Shown: positions 58,648-64,000 of the stretch, piece after piece | Numbering within the stretch: the stretch's first letter is position 1 | How the letters are laid out: each line of letters opens with the position of its first letter | Source: CAZCVI01 sp964502145 | GTDB taxonomy: Bacteria; Acidobacteriota; Aminicenantia; UBA2199 | DNA: 64,000 nucleotides | Direction: 5' to 3' | NCBI GenBank assembly: GCA_964502145.1 | Contig: CAZCVI010000035.1 | Location: forward strand, 6,873-70,872 | Program-made: the position numbers and the translations under genes | Notes under the pieces: generated by a model | Databases searched by the model: none | Told to the model about the DNA's origin: nothing | Seen by the model: the letters and a program-made list of their open reading frames with translations, nothing else

Positions 58648-60819
58648 TTAAGCAGGAATCTCAATGATAAAACGTGAGCCACAAGGGGAATTATCGACAA
58701 CTGAAATCATGCCATTATGTTCTTCAATAATGTTATGGGCAATAGCCAACCCCAAACCAGTACCGGAACTTTTACTGGAAAAATACGGGATAAATAGCTT
58801 CTGTTTATCTTCATCGCTGATCCCGGGACCTTGATCGGCAATCTCGACACTGATGAACTGGCTTTCCTGGTTGTATTTGGTGGATATTTCCAGAACTCCT
58901 TTTTCATTCATAGATTCAATGGCATTATCGAAAATATTGACGAAGATACGTTTCATCTGTTCGACATCCATCTTGACGAGGATAGGAATCTCCACATCGA
59001 GGTTCACTTTAAAATCAATACTACCGTAAATAGAGATGTAAGTAGCGATCAATTTTTCGAGGACGCCGTTGATATCGCCCTTGGTGAATTTGATTTCGGG
59101 CAAACGGGCGAAGTTGCCGAATTCCTCGGCAAGGGATTTGATGGAATCGAGTTCCTGGAGAATAATATTAAGACTGTCTTCGACAATCTTGCGAAATTTA
59201 TCGTCGGGAAGTTCGAGAGCCTTGAGTATCCGTTGGGAAGAGATAGTAATGGGAGTCAAAGGGTTTTTAATTTCATGGGCGATACGTTTGGCAACCTCGC
59301 GCCACACCATCATCCGTTGGGCTTTGATGAGTTCGGTAAGATCATTGAGCACGACGAGCAAACCGGAAAAATGGTTGTTGATGGGATTACGAATCTGGGT
59401 GATTTTAGTGGCGAGGTTTAATATTTTACCACCGACCTTGATATCGAGTTCTTTTTCAATGATTTTAAAATTGGTATTATAGGCTTTTTCAATGAGGAGA
59501 TAAATATCCCGGTAAGATTCACTGGCAATCACTTCTGAGAAATGTTTTTTTACGGCATCGTCGGATTTGATAGAAAGCATGCCCTCTGCACCGGGGTTCA
59601 TATCAATGATCTCGCCCTTGGAATTAAGGGCAATGACACCGGTAGTGATGTGTTTGAGGATTGTTTCGGTGATACTGCGACGCTGCCTTAATTCGATGGT
59701 TCGTTTGTTCAGTTTGTCGCGGTTCTCCTGTAAATCGGATACCATGCGGTTGAATTCCTTGATCAGGGTATTAAATTCGTCCTTGGCTTTATAATCAATG
59801 CGGAAATTGAGATTGCCCTTGGTGATTTCTGCGGCAGCGGCAACTACCTTCTCAATGGGAATGGTGATATCCCGGGCGAGATAAAGTCCGAGCCAAGAGG
59901 CAGAAAAAATAATCAAGATGGTGATAAACACAAAGAGCAACATATAAGTATTCTTTACTGGGTCTTTGATAATTTTCAGTTGCTCGTATTTTTCCACCAT
60001 GGTGGAGAGGACGCTGAGATTGCTGATATATTTTTCGGGGAAGAATTTCCCGATGATGATAATCACGCGGTCACCATCCTTGGTTTCAAAATTAATACCG
60101 CTACGAATGAGCAAACCGTCTTTCATACGCTCGCTTTTAATCGGATCACCACCGCCCAATTCGCTGTAAATAAATTTCTGGGGGAGGTCATTGTACTCTT
60201 GGAGGGAGATAGTGGGGTTAAAAAGGGATACTTCCTCAACACGATTGAGATAGATATTGACGACGTCGAGGTTATAATTGCGCATCATTGTTTTAGTGGA
60301 AGTATGCAAATAACTGCGGTTTTCACGGGTGTATTTTTTAAAATAGAGGATATCCTCTGAAATCAGGCGGGCGAAATGTTTCAAATCGTCTTTGGCTTTG
60401 TCATAATAGCTTTTGCTGAGGTCTTCGAATTTATTCATGATGGATTCGATGTCAGCTTTGAACCATTTATCAATACCATTGGTGATGAGGTCGGTGGCAA
60501 AGAAAAAAAGCAGCAGGGTGGGAATTATTGAGAAGGAAATAAAGAAGAACACGAGGCGGTTCTTAAAGCGCCCCCCGGTATAATCTTTGTGCTTGTCGTA
60601 ATAGAGCTTGATGAGATTGCGGATCAAGATAAAAAGAAAGGTGAGACTGAACAGGATAATAATAACCCATAATGCCAAAAACATGGTAGTGTTATTGATC
60701 AATGGGGCAGAAAAATTCTTACTCTCGTCAAAAAAAATCCGCAACAGCACAAAAAAAACAAAAAATAGCGCGATGCCTGCAATGATTAACCGTATACCCT
60801 TGATATTGCTCTTTTTCAT
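58648..60819 (-). CDS. NtrY-like membrane sensor histidine kinase
   Basis: A protein of 723 aa. Four membrane segments (about 10-30, 42-62, 85-110 and 290-312), with a periplasmic domain between the third and fourth, HAMP (about 312-365), PAS (about 380-490), HisKA with the phospho-acceptor His in RIAHEIKNPLTPI, and HATPase (DNAIES; DQGPGIS; GTGLGLAIAHNI). The layout is that of NtrY. No response regulator lies next to it in the window. I use the ATG at 60819. Confidence 0.9.
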   Translation of the reverse strand: MKKSNIKGIRLIIAGIALFFVFFVLLRIFFDESKNFSAPLINNTTMFLALWVIIILFSLTFLFILIRNLIKLYYDKHKDYTGGRFKNRLVFFFISFSIIPTLLLFFFATDLITNGIDKWFKADIESIMNKFEDLSKSYYDKAKDDLKHFARLISEDILYFKKYTRENRSYLHTSTKTMMRNYNLDVVNIYLNRVEEVSLFNPTISLQEYNDLPQKFIYSELGGGDPIKSERMKDGLLIRSGINFETKDGDRVIIIIGKFFPEKYISNLSVLSTMVEKYEQLKIIKDPVKNTYMLLFVFITILIIFSASWLGLYLARDITIPIEKVVAAAAEITKGNLNFRIDYKAKDEFNTLIKEFNRMVSDLQENRDKLNKRTIELRQRRSITETILKHITTGVIALNSKGEIIDMNPGAEGMLSIKSDDAVKKHFSEVIASESYRDIYLLIEKAYNTNFKIIEKELDIKVGGKILNLATKITQIRNPINNHFSGLLVVLNDLTELIKAQRMMVWREVAKRIAHEIKNPLTPITISSQRILKALELPDDKFRKIVEDSLNIILQELDSIKSLAEEFGNFARLPEIKFTKGDINGVLEKLIATYISIYGSIDFKVNLDVEIPILVKMDVEQMKRIFVNIFDNAIESMNEKGVLEISTKYNQESQFISVEIADQGPGISDEDKQKLFIPYFSSKSSGTGLGLAIAHNIIEEHNGMISVVDNSPCGSRFIIEIPA

Positions 60820-60963
60820 ATGGTTTACCCCTATGATCACTGAAGATCAATTAAGCTATAAAAAGATTTTTAAAAAACAATGAAAAATTATTATACCATG
60901 ATTTAAAAGATTTTTAAATGTGGGGGTTGGGTTTGGGATTTTATGCCAAGCTTCAGAAAAAAC

Positions 60964-61023
60964 TGGACTATCTGGACTAACTGGACTTCATAAAACCTTT
61001 AATTTTATAGCATGTCCAGTTAG
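60964..61023 (+). repeat. 9-nt repeat element G with both arms
   Basis: TGGACNNNN at 60964, 60973 and 60982; loop TTCATAAAACCTTTAATTTT; opposed TCCAGTTAG at 61015 and a degenerate unit after it. Loop and preceding CTTCAGAAAAAAC match element C. Confidence 0.8.
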
Positions 61024-61063
61024 TCGAGCACGGCAGGGTAGAAGAATAGAGTATAAAAGGGGC

Positions 61064-62038
61064 TTAAAATCTGAATTCGAGGGATAGGCCAGAGTGAATA
61101 CCATCCATTTTTATATCGCCAACGTCATCGCCACCTTTCTTCCCGGAACGAAACCCAACAGACGCTTCAAGATAGAGGAATTTACCGATATTATAAAGGA
61201 GAGCACTATCAATGCTGTAACCGATAAGAGAACCTGAGGCACTGGTATCAAGTGCTTCCTCCTTGAACTGGTAATTGCCGAGTCCGATTTCGATTTTAAA
61301 TTCCATTTTCTTGGAAAAGCGGCCCATGAAGCCAAAACCGGCGGACAAAAAACGTTGGGTGACGCTGGTGCTTAGATCGGAATCGGGAATCATGCCATTG
61401 GCGGTGAAGAATCTGTAATCAGCCCAGAGAAATACTACTTTCCCAGGCATGTAACCTACCCCGAGGCGGGGCTGCATGTAACCACCGGAATAGATATCAC
61501 GGAACCGTTGGTCCAAAAGCATGGAGTAAGATACACCGGCTTTTACAAAAAACTTCTTCCGCTTGACATGTTTGTCCTCGATGACAGTCGCCTTTGTTTG
61601 GATTTGTGCTTGATAATCGCCGGGTTTCTTCTTTAAGAGGTCAAATATATCCACGAAGGTTTTATGGTAATAAATCGGGTTTGTTTTTAGGGCGGGATTG
61701 TTTGTCAGGGCTTCATCCATCAGGGGTTTATATTCTTCCACGTTTTTTTTCATCAGGAAGAAGACATAGGCCTTATTGATAAGGGCCTCAGCTTTGATAA
61801 CAGGATTTTTTGCTTCACGGATGGCGGCTTCGAGAAGTATTAAGGCTGCGGGATAATCTTCTACTAGGCCATACTGGTATTTGGCCTTATCTATCAATTT
61901 TTCAGCCTCAGTAGTATCAGGGCTGGGGGGACAACTGCCGCCGTGCAGAGCAATGGCTGGAAAAACGATCAGCAACAAGAACAACACTGCTAACACGTGA
62001 TTTATTTGAGTCATTTTTTTTATGGTATTCGTTTTCAT
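61064..62038 (-). CDS. Outer-membrane beta-barrel protein with helical N-terminal domain
   Basis: A protein of 324 aa. Signal peptide about 1-31. Residues 40-140 are helical, TPR-like (AEKLIDKAKYQYGLVEDYPAAL). From about 160 alternating strands form a small barrel and the chain ends in SLEFRF, the C-terminal Phe signal for outer-membrane assembly. GGAG about 10 nt before the ATG. Function unknown; the gene follows the secreted papain-like protease by 40 nt on the same strand. Confidence 0.8.
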   Translation of the reverse strand: MKTNTIKKMTQINHVLAVLFLLLIVFPAIALHGGSCPPSPDTTEAEKLIDKAKYQYGLVEDYPAALILLEAAIREAKNPVIKAEALINKAYVFFLMKKNVEEYKPLMDEALTNNPALKTNPIYYHKTFVDIFDLLKKKPGDYQAQIQTKATVIEDKHVKRKKFFVKAGVSYSMLLDQRFRDIYSGGYMQPRLGVGYMPGKVVFLWADYRFFTANGMIPDSDLSTSVTQRFLSAGFGFMGRFSKKMEFKIEIGLGNYQFKEEALDTSASGSLIGYSIDSALLYNIGKFLYLEASVGFRSGKKGGDDVGDIKMDGIHSGLSLEFRF

Positions 62039-62078
62039 GTTTATTTTCTCCGGATCAAGGTGAATGTCATGTTTGCAG

Positions 62079-63830
62079 TTACAGAATTATGTCGATGGAT
62101 CTGCCGAGGACCAATTGGGCATCATTATAAGCGATGACACGATAGGAATACGGGAGACCTGCATCTAAATACTTGTCGGTGAAAGTATACTGGTTATTGA
62201 CCATTTGGGAAGGAGTGATGGACTGTATTTCACTATACTCGCTACGGTTGACGCTGCGATAGATGACGATGGAAGAGATGGTGGAGTTTTGCAAATCGGG
62301 AATCGTAACCGAGAGATCGGCGTAATGTCGGCTGATGAGCCAGGAACGATATGCCTTGCGTTCACCTGTTAATGCGACATAAAGAGAGGGAGACTGGGTA
62401 TAGGCTTTGATGCATACATTGGTGTTGGGGAATAATTGGGTGAGGTCGCGCCAACTGCTGCCATCAAGACTGACGTAACTCTCGCCGGGATTGGCAATGG
62501 ATCTGGAATTATGATCGGGAATGGGCATTTCAATGGACACGGCGTGAGGGAAGACAGGATTGTGCCAACGGACGACTACGGAAAACTTTTCGCCTTGTTG
62601 TAGGGGCACGACGCTATCCAACGGAATAGTATAATAACCGGGATAGGTAATTGTACCGGTTTTATATGCGGCGGGTTGCCCTTGGATAGGACTGGTGGCT
62701 GTGGGGGAAAGATTCTTATAGATATAAATCTCATAGGCGACATTGGAATCATTGGTAAAAAAGCCAACGGCTTCTATAGGACGGACGTTGCTAGCGGTAA
62801 ATACATTGGCTCCCAAGGAATCCTTTTCGCCCCAGGTAGTGGAGCGACCGAGGATATCATATTGGTACACGGAATCATAGTTTTCGACAGATTCAGCATT
62901 ATTATAACAGGTAAACTCTTGGAGGGAAAGCTCATAATAAGAGATATACACATATCCACGATCCCCCCAGTCTGAACCCCAGCTATTCCTGGCAAAAAAA
63001 GCACCATTACCCGGAGGGGGCTGGAGAAAATTGGCAGCAGAATAATTATCATCCCAGCCACAAATAGCAAGACGGTGATTCTGTTCTTCGGGAAGGGGGG
63101 AGTAATAACTGCTGAACCCACTATGATAAAATGAGCCCCAATGCATGGCGAAATCGACAGGACCATAGTTGGTGACAAAGTATTTTATCGTATTATTATC
63201 TAAAGGCCCGCTACGATCGGGTAAAGAGACTATTTGCTGGATATGCTTGGCAACGGGGAAATCGACGGCCATACTACTTAATTTACTGTTCTGGGGATAA
63301 CGCACGATTTGTTCTTCAACGGGTCCGCTCCAGCGAAGAAGGTAAGCGCCAGTGACTATAGCATTACCACCTCGTCTAAGATCGTAATCGAACCCATGTT
63401 CAGTGCTGAGATGCCACTCGGAAAAATCGGCCCATTCTTCGGGTAACAAGCAGGATTCGAGGGACGCATAAGAAGCAAAAGCCCAACAGGTATAATAAGG
63501 GCCCTGGTCTTTGACGGGGGTAGCTCTGCTGATGGTACGTAAATCGTATGACGCGGGATATTGGGTATTCACGGCTTCATCGACTACGCCTGAAACATGG
63601 GATGCTTTTAATGGGGCGGGCACATGTCCAAACCTAGAAGAACGAGATGTACCGTTGACTTTTTGGCCCTGTTTCATTGCCTTGACATAAGCGATAAAAT
63701 CTGGATTAATGGGTTCCAGAAGGGATTTCCAATCATCGGTGGGATGTGATTGCAAAACATTGCCCGGGATTAAGAGAAACAAAACCAACACGTTGACCAC
63801 AATTATGGCGGTCATCAATCTTTTTTTCAT
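62079..63830 (-). CDS. Secreted papain-like (C1) cysteine peptidase with lectin-like and Fn3-like domains
   Basis: A protein of 583 aa. Signal peptide about 1-28, propeptide to about 92, C1 domain about 93-310: Gln109, Cys115 in PYYTCWAFAS, His252 in NHRLAICGWD, Asn282 in NSWGSDWGDRGY. Residues about 330-490 match the lectin-like domain that accompanies such peptidases (SFSVVVRWHNP-type strand, ESYVSLDGSSWRDL). The last 90 residues are Fn3-like. TAGGAGG lies 8 nt before the ATG. Confidence 0.92.
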   Translation of the reverse strand: MKKRLMTAIIVVNVLVLFLLIPGNVLQSHPTDDWKSLLEPINPDFIAYVKAMKQGQKVNGTSRSSRFGHVPAPLKASHVSGVVDEAVNTQYPASYDLRTISRATPVKDQGPYYTCWAFASYASLESCLLPEEWADFSEWHLSTEHGFDYDLRRGGNAIVTGAYLLRWSGPVEEQIVRYPQNSKLSSMAVDFPVAKHIQQIVSLPDRSGPLDNNTIKYFVTNYGPVDFAMHWGSFYHSGFSSYYSPLPEEQNHRLAICGWDDNYSAANFLQPPPGNGAFFARNSWGSDWGDRGYVYISYYELSLQEFTCYNNAESVENYDSVYQYDILGRSTTWGEKDSLGANVFTASNVRPIEAVGFFTNDSNVAYEIYIYKNLSPTATSPIQGQPAAYKTGTITYPGYYTIPLDSVVPLQQGEKFSVVVRWHNPVFPHAVSIEMPIPDHNSRSIANPGESYVSLDGSSWRDLTQLFPNTNVCIKAYTQSPSLYVALTGERKAYRSWLISRHYADLSVTIPDLQNSTISSIVIYRSVNRSEYSEIQSITPSQMVNNQYTFTDKYLDAGLPYSYRVIAYNDAQLVLGRSIDIIL

Positions 63831-63860
63831 TTTTTAACCTCCTAATTTGTTATTAATACT

Positions 63861-63888
63861 ATTGTACCTTATTTTACGAGAAATGCAA
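63861..63888 (-). promoter_or_regulatory. Promoter of the C1 peptidase gene
   Basis: Minus strand: TTGCAT at 63888-63883, 16-nt spacer, TACAAT at 63866-63861, then about 30 nt to the ATG, with a strong ribosome-binding site. Confidence 0.5.
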
Positions 63889-64000
63889 GCTTTTTTTCGA
63901 ATCTCTGCTGTTTTTTGCGAGTAGGAAGCGGTGAGAGGAGGAGATTGGTTGTGTCAAGTATTTTGTGTAAATTATTTTCCACATATTTTTGTTGAAAAAA

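Noticed and set aside
1..64000. tRNA, rRNA or intact insertion sequence
   Set aside because: I looked for tRNA cloverleaf hallmarks, conserved rRNA words and transposase motifs with terminal repeats and found none that I can support; the Rpn pair is the only transposase-related family seen.

Overview
The window comes from a diderm, LPS-making bacterium. The signs are heptose-precursor genes (rfaE1, rfaE2), a beta-barrel protein ending in Phe, a lipoprotein, a PilT-type ATPase and an HslVU protease. The long intergenic repeats, the many toxin-antitoxin and STAND-type genes and the secreted proteases recall repeat-rich lineages such as Candidatus Aminicenantes or other Acidobacteriota relatives. 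That placement is an impression, because there is no rRNA or tRNA gene here to fix it.

Layout. 0-4 kb: the end of a subtilase, rfaE1-rfaE2, a GAF/HD-GYP signalling protein and a small STAS-like protein. 4-7.3 kb: two nearly identical Rpn-type nuclease genes in tandem, followed by dispersed and tandem repeats. 7.3-14.8 kb (minus strand): pRiA4b-like protein, M16 peptidase, a single-polypeptide MurG-MurJ fusion, MraY and a membrane protein. 15-19.3 kb: hslV-hslU, a fibronectin-type lipoprotein and a DUF362 ferredoxin-like protein. 19.3-24.8 kb (minus): a STAND ATPase, a CHAT-protease/NTPase/TPR protein and an MNT-HEPN pair. 25-29.3 kb: DUF1028, a PilT-like ATPase with a small partner, and a dipeptide epimerase. 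29.7-33.1 kb: a short ORF, a very acidic small protein, speD, speE and a folC-like ligase. 33.2-37.5 kb: an sbnA/sbnB-like pair for L-2,3-diaminopropionate, then an MltD-like LysM transglycosylase. 38-40.6 kb: a 22-nt tandem array holding a 100-N assembly gap, and a C69 dipeptidase. 40.7-55.7 kb: an accessory island with MNT/HEPN, DUF4160/DUF2442, a partnerless second MNT copy, two AAA-ATPase/PD-(D/E)XK paralogues whose last two thirds are identical in DNA, decayed nuclease fragments, and a complete type I Wadjet operon (jetABCD). 55.8-64 kb (minus): a three-repeat exported protein, a MATE transporter, an NtrY-like kinase, an outer-membrane protein and a papain-like secreted protease.

Two themes cross the whole window. 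First, eleven genes have a sigma70-like promoter with an exactly 17-nt spacer whose -10 box ends only 6-7 nt before the start codon, so their mRNAs should be leaderless. Genes without this arrangement usually have a clear Shine-Dalgarno sequence. Second, intergenic regions carry a family of elements built of 9-nt TGGACNNNN units, often in opposed arms around a conserved loop, plus a nested palindrome family centred on GTCTACGTAGAC. The strongest candidates for something new are the MurG-MurJ fusion (lipid II synthesis and flipping in one chain), the leaderless promoter class, the 9-nt hairpin family, and the AAA/PD-(D/E)XK pair beside Wadjet.
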